Shown piece after piece: positions 27,795 to 36,003 of a stretch of DNA of 64,000 bases; the stretch's first letter is position 1; every line of letters starts with the position of its first letter. Origin of the DNA: Bacillus cytotoxicus. GTDB taxonomy: Bacteria > Bacillota > Bacilli > Bacillales > Bacillaceae_G. The position numbers and the translations under genes were made by a program. The stretch is taken from contig NZ_JAMBOP010000011.1 of NCBI RefSeq assembly GCF_023715645.1, positions 62,001 through 126,000 of the forward strand, given 5' to 3'. The notes under the pieces were generated by a model. The model was not told where the DNA came from. It saw nothing but the letters and a program-made list of their open reading frames with translations, and ran no database searches.

Positions 27795-27990
27795 TATACA
27801 TAAATCGAAATTAGACATAAAACCCTTTTCTTTATTAAATGGTCGAGATCGTCTAGCCGTGGGTAGAAGCGGTCAGTGCCTTTTTTTCCACATGCGATGT
27901 TTAAACAAAGAGATGAAGAAAGTAGCGGGTTACTTTCTGTTTAGCATGGCGGCGATTTGTGTGCCCAAAAGTCAATTTGGATGTATATAT
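27795..27990 (+). repeat. MITE-like element, copy 6
   Basis: About 196 bp, ends TATACATAAATC and GGATGTATATA. Hairpin 2 (AAAGTA/TACTTT) is intact. It abuts the RBS of the DUF3817 gene. Confidence 0.83.
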
Positions 27991-28037
27991 AAGCTTGTAT
28001 ATGATAAATATGTATTCTTCTTATAAGTAAAATAGCC

Positions 28038-28148
28038 TATATAAATGCAAATTAAAAACTCTCTTTTTAGGTGGCCCTGAGCATCTGGCCATGCATAGAA
28101 GCAGTTATGTTGTACTTTGCACAGCAGAAACTTAAAATAGATATATAG
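28038..28148 (+). repeat. MITE-like element, copy 7 (internally deleted)
   Basis: Only about 111 bp. Both ends are present (TATATAAATGCAAATTAAAA and AAATAGATATATA), but the middle jumps from CATAGAAGCAG to TTATGTTGTACTTTGCA. A shortened derivative with preserved ends is what one expects of a non-autonomous element. Confidence 0.72.
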
Positions 28149-28172
28149 TTAATTCCATTATAATCGAAAATA

Positions 28173-28202
28173 AACTTTACACTATGGTAATGGTGTAAAG
28201 TT
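28173..28202. other. perfect 10-bp inverted repeat
   Basis: AACTTTACAC pairs with GTGTAAAGTT around a 10-base loop. It lies between the deleted MITE and a terminator, with no gene to control in either direction nearby. Confidence 0.45.
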
Positions 28203-28231
28203 CAAAATATCTTCACAAGCTCCTACATATA

Positions 28232-28272
28232 AAAAAAATCGCGCCTAAGTATTTGACTCAGGCGCGATTTTA
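28232..28272. terminator. terminator of the HAD phosphatase gene
   Basis: AAAAATCGCGCCT pairs with AGGCGCGATTTT (one unpaired pair near the loop), with A and T runs on both sides. It is downstream of the minus-strand stop at 28307. Confidence 0.82.
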
Positions 28273-28306
28273 TGAATGATTGGTTCTTTTTGACGTGAAA
28301 ATAGTT

Positions 28307-29128
28307 CTACACGAGCACTGCGCTTTTCAAAACAAATTGTTCTACAACTTTTGCAACGCCATCATTCATGTTTGTGTCTGTTACATGATTTGCAATTGCT
28401 TTAATATCGTCGGGCGCATTACCCATTGCGACGCCAAGGCCAGCAAATTCAATCATTGCTTGATCATTGTAGCTATCACCCATTGCGATTACTTCTTCAC
28501 GTGTAATACCAAGTTTTTGGATAAGTTGGTGTAAGCTTGTTCCTTTTGTTACACCATATTCTGTGAATTCTAAGAAGAATGGCTTAGAACGCATAACACT
28601 TAATTGTCCTTCAAATTCTTGTTGTAATTTCTTTTCAACTTCCGCAAGACGTTCAGGTGCTTTCATCATTAATACTTTCACAACAGGCTCTTTCACGGCA
28701 CTTACAAAATTATTAACCTCTATAACTGGCATACCTGTAATATGACCTTCAAATGCTGTATATTCATTATTTTCCTCTGTCACAATGTCATCACCAATGT
28801 ACGTATGAATCCAAACATCTTCATTTTGACTTGTTTTATATAAATTGTGAACGATTTCAGGTGATAATGTACTGCTAAATAATTCTTCCTTTGTTTTGCA
28901 GTTAATAATTTTTGCGCCGTTAAACGATAAAATGAAGCTCCCGTAGTCTTCTAATTTCAGTTCTTTTGCAATTGGCCACATCGCAAAAGTTGGACGACCA
29001 GAGGCTAGTACAACCTTTACACCGCGCTCTTGGGCGTTCATTAGCGCTTCTTTCGTACGCGGTGAAATCGTATGGTCATCGCGAAGTAATGTATCATCTA
29101 AATCTAGTACAATCATTTTATAAGACAT
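28307..29128 (-). CDS. Cof-type HAD-family phosphatase
   Basis: A 273-aa HAD IIB sugar-phosphate-type phosphatase. VLDLDDTLLRDDH holds the nucleophile and acid Asp, VLASGRP the Thr/Ser motif, and GVTKGTSLHQL with AMGDSYNDQAMIEFAG the Lys and distal Asp motifs. The substrate cannot be read from sequence. AGGAAGG precedes ATG 29128, and the gene stands alone. Confidence 0.87.
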   Translation of the reverse strand: MSYKMIVLDLDDTLLRDDHTISPRTKEALMNAQERGVKVVLASGRPTFAMWPIAKELKLEDYGSFILSFNGAKIINCKTKEELFSSTLSPEIVHNLYKTSQNEDVWIHTYIGDDIVTEENNEYTAFEGHITGMPVIEVNNFVSAVKEPVVKVLMMKAPERLAEVEKKLQQEFEGQLSVMRSKPFFLEFTEYGVTKGTSLHQLIQKLGITREEVIAMGDSYNDQAMIEFAGLGVAMGNAPDDIKAIANHVTDTNMNDGVAKVVEQFVLKSAVLV

Positions 29129-29201
29129 TTAAATAATCCTTCCTAATATGAAATTAATCGTAAGACATCGAACTTCTTTGGATACGAAATCGATTCTACA
29201 T

Positions 29202-29396
29202 GAATATAAGTTAAAGAAATGACATAAAACCATTTTCTTTCTTATGGGAGGGCGAGAGCATCTGGCCGCGCATAGGAGCGGTCAGTGTCCTTTCCTGCCA
29301 CATGCAATGGTTAAACCAAAGGGAGTAAGTGCAGGCTATGGCGTATTTTGAATAGCGGCGATTTATATGCCGAACCTTTAAAACTGAGTTATATGC
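29202..29396 (+). repeat. MITE-like element, copy 8
   Basis: About 195 bp with eroded ends (GAATATAAGTTAAA and GAGTTATATGC). The core CTGGCCGCGCATAGGAGCGG is intact. It fills the gap between two minus-strand genes, 74 bp upstream of the HAD gene. Confidence 0.78.
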
Positions 29397-29480
29397 ATGT
29401 TTCTACTATCGTAACAATTCTCAAAATAGACTGCAATGCTTGAAGTTTGCCAATTTTGTTTACGTTTTGTGTCGATTGAT

Positions 29481-30767
29481 TTAACTAACTTCTTGTTTTT
29501 CTGTTGACCGAGAGAATAATATTTCTAGTATAATTGCCATTACAGAGCCGAGCACAAGGCCATTACTTAAAAAAGATGCTAGGAATGGTGGCAGTGAAGA
29601 AAATGCTCCTGATGGGATGAACATGACGCCAATTCCAGTAAAGAGGGCGAGGCCTGCAACTTTGAATAAGCGTTCTTTATCTTTAACAGTTTCATATTCC
29701 CGAAAAGCTAGCCCAATCATACTGGCGAATACCGGATAAATAGCAGCGTAACCGACAGCTACTGGAATTGCTGCAATGAATGAAGTAACCTTTGGAAATA
29801 GGCTCATAAGAACAATAAAGGATGAACCAAGAATAAATGGCAATCGTTTGTAAATATTCGTTGTCGCAATAAAACCGGCTGATCCGGAAATAGCGACAGG
29901 TCCAATTGCTGAAAACAGACCTCCAAGAAGCTGATTAATACCAGTTATAATTCCGGCTTGCTTAAATCGATTTTGCGGTGCATTTTCTTCATATTTCGAA
30001 ACTACTTGTTGAACAACTCGAATACTTGCTAACATGTTAGTTAGTAGCAATAACGTAACAAAGAGAACGGTAATAACCATATTCAACTCTAAGCGAGGTG
30101 TACCAAATACGAAGATAGATGGCATCCGGATAATATCTGATACAGGTGTAATTGGGTTTGATAGGCCGAAACATGCAAATAAAGTCCATCCAATTACAAT
30201 ACTGCATAATACAGAATACCGACCAATAATAGGTAATTTCATAATAAAGAAAGATAAAACAATGATGATAAGAGAAAGAATAAAGACTTTCCCTTGAACA
30301 GCTGTATGCTGTTCGTTAAGTCCAAACATGCCTTTTAAAAATGAGCCACTTAGCTGTGCGACGAGTAAAAATAGGTAGGTTCCAACAACAGTTGGTGTAA
30401 AATAGCGGACAAGTTTGTCAATAAGCCCAAATACACTAAGAAGAATGCAAATAAGACCACTTAATAAGAATGAATATTGCAGTACACGAAGCGTTTCACT
30501 GTTTGAACCAAATAATACAACGCCGAGGCTCGCATACAAGGAAAAGATGCCCCACCAAAGTCCTGCAGGTCCTTCTTGAATTGGCAAGCGGTGACCAAAG
30601 AAGGCTTGTAAAATACCTGCAAATCCAAGAACAAATAATGTTCGTTGAACGAATGCAATTGCTTCTGCGCCTTCTAGCCCATAGTTAGCGGCAACACTAA
30701 TGGGAACAATTAGGCTGCCAGCTAAAATAAATAATGCCCATTGCAGGGCAGAAAGAAATATTTTCAT
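29481..30767 (-). CDS. ywdJ: purine/uracil (NCS2) permease, YwdJ-like
   Basis: A 428-aa, 12-14-helix nucleobase:cation symporter-2 family protein. The N-terminal LSALQWALFILAGSLIVPISV, the TPTVVGTYLFLL segment and the GPVAISGSAGFIATT (helix 10 region) are family-like. It is on the weaker-matching side of NCS2, as is B. subtilis YwdJ, and sits among ywdI/ywdK homologues. The substrate is unproven. Confidence 0.8.
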   Translation of the reverse strand: MKIFLSALQWALFILAGSLIVPISVAANYGLEGAEAIAFVQRTLFVLGFAGILQAFFGHRLPIQEGPAGLWWGIFSLYASLGVVLFGSNSETLRVLQYSFLLSGLICILLSVFGLIDKLVRYFTPTVVGTYLFLLVAQLSGSFLKGMFGLNEQHTAVQGKVFILSLIIIVLSFFIMKLPIIGRYSVLCSIVIGWTLFACFGLSNPITPVSDIIRMPSIFVFGTPRLELNMVITVLFVTLLLLTNMLASIRVVQQVVSKYEENAPQNRFKQAGIITGINQLLGGLFSAIGPVAISGSAGFIATTNIYKRLPFILGSSFIVLMSLFPKVTSFIAAIPVAVGYAAIYPVFASMIGLAFREYETVKDKERLFKVAGLALFTGIGVMFIPSGAFSSLPPFLASFLSNGLVLGSVMAIILEILFSRSTEKQEVS

Positions 30768-30866
30768 TATATATCAACCTCTTTCATGTATTTCCATTTC
30801 TAGTATATATGTATTTGATTTGTTGTGGCAAAGATTGAGTAGAGAGAAAAGGGATGAAAGAATATT

Positions 30867-31859
30867 ATGAGTGCACGTAAACAATTGATTATTGCAATTA
30901 TATGTATGTGTTTTGTAGTGATTATCGGAACAGTTGGCTTTATGATAATAGAAGAAATTAGTTTGTTTCAAGCATTTTGGATGACGATGATTACTGTATT
31001 AACAGTTGGATATGGAGATGCAGTTCCGTTAACAAAAGCAGGAAAGATCTTTGCGCTTTTAATCATTCCAATCGGTGTCGGTATTGTGACATACGCAATT
31101 GGGGTAGTAGCGGCTATGATTATTGAAGGGAATTTATTTCAGGTCATGCGGAGGAAGAAGATGGAGAAACAAATTGCAGAAATGAAAGATCATATTATTG
31201 TGTGTGGAAGCGGTAGGGTAGGTTTGCAAGTTGTGCAAGAATTAAGAGAAAAAAACATGTCTTTTGTTGTGATTGATAGAGATGAGTCTGTATTAACAGA
31301 GAAAAAGCTTCTATATGTACACGGAGATGCGACAGACGATGAGGTGTTACATAAAGCTGGCATTACGAAGGCAGCTGGTTTAGTGGCGATTGTTGCGAAT
31401 GATGCAGAAAATGTGTTTATTACATTAACTGCAAGGGGATTAAATCCGAATATTAGAATTATAGCTCGGGCAGAAAAACAAGAGTCAGAAGAGAAATTGC
31501 GCCGCGCTGGTGCGAATAAAGTTATTAATCCATCTAGTATGGCGGGAATCCATATTGCAAAAGGAATTGCAAATCCTTTCACTGTTCATTACATCGATAC
31601 GGTGTTATATGGAACAAAACAAAATTTTGCTATTGAAGAGATTGAAATGGCTGCGGGATCATCTTTAATTGGAAAAACGTTAATGGAAGAAGATGTAAGG
31701 AATCGTTTTGATGTTACGATTTTAGCGATTTTACGAGATGGGAATATTATTCATAATCCAACAGGAGCGGAAAAATTAGCAGAACGTGATATGATAATAG
31801 TATTTGGTCCAGTAGAGAAATTGGAGCAATTTGAGAAAGAATTACAATACATGAGGTGA
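30867..31859 (+). CDS. two-helix potassium channel with RCK domains
   Basis: A 330-aa MthK/YugO-like channel. Two membrane helices flank the selectivity filter TVGYGD (residues 46-51). An RCK_N (TrkA-N) domain follows (IIVCGSGRVGLQVVQEL, with Asp-ended VVIDRD for nucleotide binding), then RCK_C (about 250-330). It probably mediates ligand-gated K+ flux. The stop (TGA 31857-31859) lies 6 bp before the YwdI start, so the two are co-transcribed. Confidence 0.9.
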   Translation: MSARKQLIIAIICMCFVVIIGTVGFMIIEEISLFQAFWMTMITVLTVGYGDAVPLTKAGKIFALLIIPIGVGIVTYAIGVVAAMIIEGNLFQVMRRKKMEKQIAEMKDHIIVCGSGRVGLQVVQELREKNMSFVVIDRDESVLTEKKLLYVHGDATDDEVLHKAGITKAAGLVAIVANDAENVFITLTARGLNPNIRIIARAEKQESEEKLRRAGANKVINPSSMAGIHIAKGIANPFTVHYIDTVLYGTKQNFAIEEIEMAAGSSLIGKTLMEEDVRNRFDVTILAILRDGNIIHNPTGAEKLAERDMIIVFGPVEKLEQFEKELQYMR

Positions 31860-31865
31860 GAAAGC

Positions 31866-32147
31866 ATGCAAATATCTAGCGATAAGATTTTAAATAAAAT
31901 GGCAGGTGAAATTGCAAAAGCGAAAGGGAGTGACTCACATAAAGCAAAAGAACACCTTTTAGTGGTTCGTGCATTATGTGATCTATTACTTGACGAGCAG
32001 ACAGGAGCTTCTGTATATGTTGAGCCAACATTAAAAGCAAATGTTGTAGCGCCGCAAATGCCTATTCAGCCAATTGCTTCATTTTCAGGAGAGCCTGTAT
32101 ATGTGAAAGAGGATGATGCAAATGGAAACTCTCTTTTGGATTTTTAG
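31866..32147 (+). CDS. ywdI: YwdI family protein
   Basis: A 93-aa soluble protein of unknown function. MQISSDKILNKMAGEI and AKEHLLVVRALCDLLLD match the Bacillus-specific YwdI family. The C-terminus is acidic and low-complexity (KEDDANGNSLLDF). GAGGTGAGAAAGC precedes the ATG and overlaps the end of the K+ channel gene. Confidence 0.8.
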   Translation: MQISSDKILNKMAGEIAKAKGSDSHKAKEHLLVVRALCDLLLDEQTGASVYVEPTLKANVVAPQMPIQPIASFSGEPVYVKEDDANGNSLLDF

Positions 32148-32210
32148 ATGCTAAATAGTTGGATTGTGTGTGGAAATTTTTTAATATAAAAATAAAAAGG
32201 GGGAATTCCA

Positions 32211-32579
32211 ATGAAAATTTTCTTCTTATTAGGTTGTATTGCAGCAGCATTATCTGTTGCACTTGGTGCATTTGGAGCACATGGACTTGAAGGGAAAATC
32301 TCAGCGAAAATGTTAGAGGTTTGGAAAACAGGCGTTACATATCAAATGTTTCATGCAGGTGGATTATTTGTTGTTGCTTTACTAATGGATAAGATTCAAT
32401 CTTCTCTTGTAAGCACAGCAGGTTGGTGTATGGTAGCGGGTATTGTACTGTTTTCTGGAAGTTTATACGCGTTAAGTACAACTGGCATAAAGTTCTTTGG
32501 TCCAATTACTCCGCTTGGCGGTGTAGCATTTATTGTAGGGTGGATTTTACTAGGGACTGCGGTTGTAAAAGGGCTATAA
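32211..32579 (+). CDS. ywdK: DUF423 membrane protein YwdK
   Basis: A 122-aa protein with four hydrophobic helices. GALGAHGLEGK-like sequence (GAFGAHGLEGKIS) at residues about 21-33, TGVTYQMFHAGGL, and FGPITPLGGVAFI are the DUF423 signature. The function is unknown. A strong AAGGGGG RBS precedes it, in the same direction as ywdI. Confidence 0.87.
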   Translation: MKIFFLLGCIAAALSVALGAFGAHGLEGKISAKMLEVWKTGVTYQMFHAGGLFVVALLMDKIQSSLVSTAGWCMVAGIVLFSGSLYALSTTGIKFFGPITPLGGVAFIVGWILLGTAVVKGL

Positions 32580-32585
32580 GGTGAA

Positions 32586-32738
32586 ACCTCTTCTTGGGAA
32601 ACATTTTTCTTCCCAAGAGGTTGGTTGAACCAATCGGACCCTTACAGATGGTTTGCATCTCACTTTCTTGCTTAACCTCTTCTCATCTGTTTGGGCGGGG
32701 TAGAAATAAAACAAAAGCTGGCATGTGCCAGCTTTTTC
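32586..32738. terminator. hairpins between ywdK and gerQ
   Basis: CCTCTTCTTGGG...CCCAAGAGG (32586-32621) is followed by AAAGCTGGCA/TGCCAGCTTT with T run (32711-32738). The second is a typical bidirectional terminator. GGTTGAACCAATCGGACCC in between recurs in reverse near 43742. Confidence 0.7.
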
Positions 32739-32741
32739 TTA

Positions 32742-33158
32742 TTATCTTGGAGGATAAGTTGCGGGTTGCTGTGCTGGGAAGTAGATGATTTCTCCTGGGA
32801 ATTCTACATAATCAAGATAAATCATAAGCAGTAAATAACGTTTTCCAGACTTTGGTTCACTTATAATGATATGATCTCGTCCTGCAGCTTCAATAATGCC
32901 TGTATAGGATTGCGTACCGAGTGTGCTACCGCGCTCATATGTCATGAATAGAGTCGCTGCTTTTCCTTTGTTTAAGCGAAGAATATTTTCAATATATGAT
33001 TGCTCAAGTGGAAGCATCCCTTGAGAAGCGGCAAGTTGTGCTTGCGCAGCTTGCGGCGTTGGCATTTGTTGTGCCTGTTGTCCTGGCTGCGGTTGCATAT
33101 ACCCACCAGATGGTTGATAAAACCCTCCCCCATAGTATGGGTTTTGTTGCTGTGCCAT
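32742..33158 (-). CDS. gerQ: spore coat protein GerQ
   Basis: A 138-aa spore inner-coat protein needed to localise CwlJ, and cross-linked by transglutaminase. The N-terminal half is rich in Gln, Pro, Gly and Tyr (QQNPYYGGGFYQPSGGYMQP). The C-terminal half is the conserved domain (QSYIENILRLNKGK, YLDYVEF). GAGGAGGG precedes ATG 33158. Only 26 bp separate it from the cwlJ stop, so cwlJ-gerQ is one sporulation transcript. Confidence 0.93.
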   Translation of the reverse strand: MAQQQNPYYGGGFYQPSGGYMQPQPGQQAQQMPTPQAAQAQLAASQGMLPLEQSYIENILRLNKGKAATLFMTYERGSTLGTQSYTGIIEAAGRDHIIISEPKSGKRYLLLMIYLDYVEFPGEIIYFPAQQPATYPPR

Positions 33159-33184
33159 ACGAAATCCCTCCTCTTTTCAGTTCA

Positions 33185-33607
33185 CTAATATACACTTGGA
33201 CAGTCCCCGGCAGTTGGTTGGAAAAAGCAATGGTTTTTAAAACGACCAGAATTTTCTTGACTAAACCAAGTTGCTGGACATTCGCCTACTGGCCTAAAAA
33301 ACCATAACGAAAAATTAGCGGGCCAGAATCGCTCCCCTTGAATCGTACGTCTTGCCAGAGCGATATCACTTTCACGGGCGCGCTGATAGAAGTAACCTTT
33401 TTGTGTAGCCTCAAATCCACCAGGACTTTGAAATACCATTTGACGAAGGTTTCGAATCTTTTTAAAGTCTAAGCAATTTCCTTTTACGCGATTGACACCG
33501 ACATTTCCAACCATAAGCATTCCTTTAGGTCCTTCTCCTTCTGCTTCTGCTCGCATTAATCTGGCGAGTAGTTTGACATGTTCTTCTGTATAGGAAATAA
33601 CAGCCAT
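33185..33607 (-). CDS. cwlJ: spore cortex-lytic hydrolase CwlJ
   Basis: A 140-aa hydrolase-2 family enzyme that degrades cortex peptidoglycan during Ca-dipicolinate germination. LLARLMRAEAEGEGPKGM holds the conserved catalytic-type Glu; NRVKGNCLDFKKI and WPANFSLWFFRP follow. It has no signal peptide, as expected for a mother-cell-made coat protein. ATG 33607 is chosen for AAGAGGTG upstream; the longer N-terminal extension is hydrophobic noise. A sigma-E promoter lies at 33668-33698. Confidence 0.93.
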   Translation of the reverse strand: MAVISYTEEHVKLLARLMRAEAEGEGPKGMLMVGNVGVNRVKGNCLDFKKIRNLRQMVFQSPGGFEATQKGYFYQRARESDIALARRTIQGERFWPANFSLWFFRPVGECPATWFSQENSGRFKNHCFFQPTAGDCPSVY

Positions 33608-33667
33608 TTGTTTCACCTCTTTTATTACTCTGCTAGAGAAAAGGAAGTGTAGAACAATTACTAATTC

Positions 33668-33698
33668 ATAAGTATGAAAAAAGAGGTAGGGATATGAC
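33668..33698 (-). promoter_or_regulatory. sigma-E promoter of cwlJ-gerQ
   Basis: On the minus strand, GTCATATC (-35 type) is followed after 14 bp by CATACTTAT (-10 type CATACAAT). Spacing and position (about 60 bp upstream of the ATG) fit mother-cell expression. A MITE starts about 20 bp further upstream. Confidence 0.7.
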
Positions 33699-33718
33699 AA
33701 CTAAACCACGTTCGTTCC

Positions 33719-33908
33719 CCTATATATATATGGAAGGGATAAAAACCGCTCTTTTTAGATGGTCGAGAGCGTCTGGCCGCGCATAGTAGCGGTCAGTGCC
33801 TTTTTCTGCCACGTGCAAGGTTAAAACAAAGTGAGAAAGCAAGTGGCATAGCACTTTTTGTTTTACATAGCCGCAATTTGGGTATTGAGAAATTGAAATG
33901 GGTATATA
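33719..33908 (+). repeat. MITE-like element, copy 9 (first of three in tandem)
   Basis: Starts CTATATATATATGG and ends AATGGGTATATA. Hairpin 2 reads AAGTG...CACTT, a compensated form of AAAGTA/TACTTT. Confidence 0.83.
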
Positions 33909-34100
33909 AATAAAAATTGAAAAACGGAAATAAAACCACGTTTTTTAGGGGAGGAAGAGAGCGTCTGGCCGCGCATAGTAGCGGTCGGTGCCTATTTCTG
34001 CCACAGGCGATGTTAAAACAAAGAGAACAAACAAGTAGCGTATCAATTTTTGTTTTATATAGCAGCAACTTGGATGATGAGAAATGAAAATGGGTATATA
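33903..34100 (+). repeat. MITE-like element, copy 10 (second of three)
   Basis: It shares the junction TATATAAAT with copy 9 and ends TGGGTATATA at 34100. The core is GGCCGCGCATAGTAGCGGTC. Confidence 0.83.
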
Positions 34101-34275
34101 AATACAAAGTGAAAAACGGAAGTAAAACCCACGTTTTTTAGGGGAGGAAGAGAGCGTCTGGCTGCGCATAGTAGCGGTCAGTGCCTATTTCTGCCACGTG
34201 CAATGTTAAAACAAAGGGAGCGGACAAGTAGCGTAGTATTTTTTGTTTTACGTAGCAGAAACTTGGGTTTATATA
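34095..34275 (+). repeat. MITE-like element, copy 11 (third of three)
   Basis: It shares its left end with copy 10's right end and finishes TGGGTTTATATA at 34275. It is closer to copy 10 than to copy 9 (both have AGGGGAGGAAGAGAGCGTC). A different palindromic element begins at the next base. Confidence 0.83.
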
Positions 34276-34401
34276 AAAGGGACTGTCCCAAAAGGGTAAG
34301 TTCCTCCAAGTTGTAAAAATAAAAACATTGATATATCAACGTTTCTAAAACAAAAAGGAGTGTCACATAGTCAAAAATTTGACTTATGGGACAGCTCCTT
34401 T
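34276..34401. repeat. palindromic element abutting MITE copy 11
   Basis: The ends AAAGGGACTGTCCCA and TGGGACAGCTCCTTT are near-complementary. Inside are AAACATTGATATATCAACGT (a palindrome of about 22 bp with one mismatch pair) and AGTCAAAAATTTGACT. It may also act as terminator of the minus-strand carboxypeptidase gene. IS-end or MITE origin is possible. Confidence 0.6.
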
Positions 34402-34402
34402 A

Positions 34403-35677
34403 TTATCCAAATAATTTTGACCACGTATTAGAGAAGAAGTCTCCAATAGATCGCAACGTCAATACGAACCAATTTGCTTTGTCTACTTCTTCTGTTGTTT
34501 TTACATCGACTTTCATTTGTTTATTTCCGTCAAGGAAACCATATTGATCGGTAGATTCTAAAACAAGTGAACCTACTTTGGCATCTTTCTTTACAGGTGC
34601 AACTAGGTTTCCGTCTTCGGAGATTGATTTGTTTGCTTCATAAGAAATTTTGTAAGGAGGTTTACTTCCTTTTTTTGTGACTATCGTTATTTCTTTTTCA
34701 GGTATCACAGCTACAGTATCTTCTTTTCCTTTTACGACAGGAATTGTATTGTCTTTATCTATTTTCAATTTCTGTTTTTCAAAGTTTTTGAAACCGTAAT
34801 CCATTAATGCGCGGGATTCTATGAAACGCTCATCCATTGATTTTGTTTTAATAATAACGGAGATTAGTCGCAAATCACCACGTTTGGCTGTAATGGTAAA
34901 GCAATATCCAGCTGAATCAGAACTTCCCGTTTTTAAGCCGTCTGTCCCTTCATATGCAAAAGCAGCTCCTGGTAACATCCAATTCCAGTTTTCCATACGA
35001 ATTGGGCGTGGATGATTATCTGGGAAGTTTCTAAATCTTTGCTTTGTATCTTCTAGTATTTCTGGATATTTTGTCATAATTGTTCTAGATAAGATTGCCA
35101 TATCTCTAGCTGATAAAGAATTTTCACCATTCGGATCTGTTCCTTCCGGATGTTTTCCTTTTAAATCAGCATTATTTAATCCTGTAGCATTTACAAATTT
35201 ATATTTTTTTAACCCTAGTTTTTTTGCATGTTCGTTTGCAAGATTTAAGAAATTCTTTTCACTTCCTGCAAGAAGTTCGGCAAGTGCAACACTTGATCCG
35301 TTTGCTGAGAAGACAAGAATAGAATGATATAATTCCTTAACTGTATATTGTCGTCCCTTTTCAAATGGAACGTTGGAAAATTCGTTGTTACGGGAAATCT
35401 CGTAAGCATAATCAGAGATATTCACTTTTGTATCCCAAGTAATTTTTCCTTCTTTAATGGCTTCTAAAACGGAGTATATAACTATGAGTTTTGACATACT
35501 AGCAATTGCAAGTAATTCATCGGGGTTTTGCTCGTGCAGTATTTTTCCTGTATCTGCATCAAACAGAATAGCAGCAGCGGCTTCAATATGTATGTCTTCT
35601 TTCGCATAAGAGGGAGTCGCCCCTATGAAAGAAAACATGAGTGTAAGTCCTAATAAAATAGATAACATTTTCCTCAT
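34403..35677 (-). CDS. serine-type D-Ala-D-Ala carboxypeptidase (class C-type low-mass PBP)
   Basis: A 424-aa exported enzyme that trims the terminal D-Ala of peptidoglycan stem peptides. It has a signal peptide (residues 1-25, cleavage near SYA-KE). The active-site triad of motifs is SMSK (SxxK), SAN (SxN) and KTG (DGLKTGSS). A beta-rich PBP5_C-like domain follows (about 300-395) and a C-terminal amphipathic anchor (WFVLTLRSIGDFFSNTW). It is DacA/DacF-like; I cannot say which paralogue. Confidence 0.88.
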   Translation of the reverse strand: MRKMLSILLGLTLMFSFIGATPSYAKEDIHIEAAAAILFDADTGKILHEQNPDELLAIASMSKLIVIYSVLEAIKEGKITWDTKVNISDYAYEISRNNEFSNVPFEKGRQYTVKELYHSILVFSANGSSVALAELLAGSEKNFLNLANEHAKKLGLKKYKFVNATGLNNADLKGKHPEGTDPNGENSLSARDMAILSRTIMTKYPEILEDTKQRFRNFPDNHPRPIRMENWNWMLPGAAFAYEGTDGLKTGSSDSAGYCFTITAKRGDLRLISVIIKTKSMDERFIESRALMDYGFKNFEKQKLKIDKDNTIPVVKGKEDTVAVIPEKEITIVTKKGSKPPYKISYEANKSISEDGNLVAPVKKDAKVGSLVLESTDQYGFLDGNKQMKVDVKTTEEVDKANWFVLTLRSIGDFFSNTWSKLFG

Positions 35678-35803
35678 AATAAATTATCACCTTCGCATCG
35701 TTATTAGCATGTAGCTTGTACTATTCTAACATGAGTTTGAACATAGAAAGATTACAATTTTGTAAGCAATCTGGGAGGGATTTTTAATTTTTGGATTCTT
35801 GCT

Positions 35804-35964
35804 TATATAAATCCATTTTGATTTACTAACATACAAATCTCTGCTATGGAGGATAAAACATAATGCAGGAAAAGGCCTTGATCGCTCTTATACGTGCCAG
35901 ATGCTCTCGTTTATCTAAAAAAGAAAGAGGATTTTATATAGTTGTTTTAAGTTGCATTTATATA
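35804..35964 (-). repeat. MITE-like element, copy 12
   Basis: A 161-bp reverse-oriented copy with TATATAAATCC at one end and TGCATTTATATA at the other. It is shortened and diverged in the core (GATCGCTCTTATACGTGCCAG). It lies between divergently oriented terminator and promoter regions. Confidence 0.78.
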
Positions 35965-35966
35965 CA

Positions 35967-36003
35967 AAAGAAAAAAGGGCAATTTTTGCCCTTTTTTTCT
36001 TTT
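35967..36003. terminator. terminator of hemQ
   Basis: AAAAGAAAAAAGGGCAA pairs almost perfectly with TTGCCCTTTTTTTCTTTT. It abuts the hemQ stop. Confidence 0.85.

Noticed and set aside
33719-34275. CRISPR-like array
   Set aside because: The repeats are about 190 bp with shared ends and no unique spacers; no cas genes are present.
33793-34366. Several minus-strand ORFs with LCFNIARGRNRH-like repeats
   Set aside because: They are translations of the tandem MITEs 9-11, without start signals.
34276-34401. Intact insertion sequence
   Set aside because: The ends look IS-like, but there is no space for a transposase; at most a remnant or MITE.
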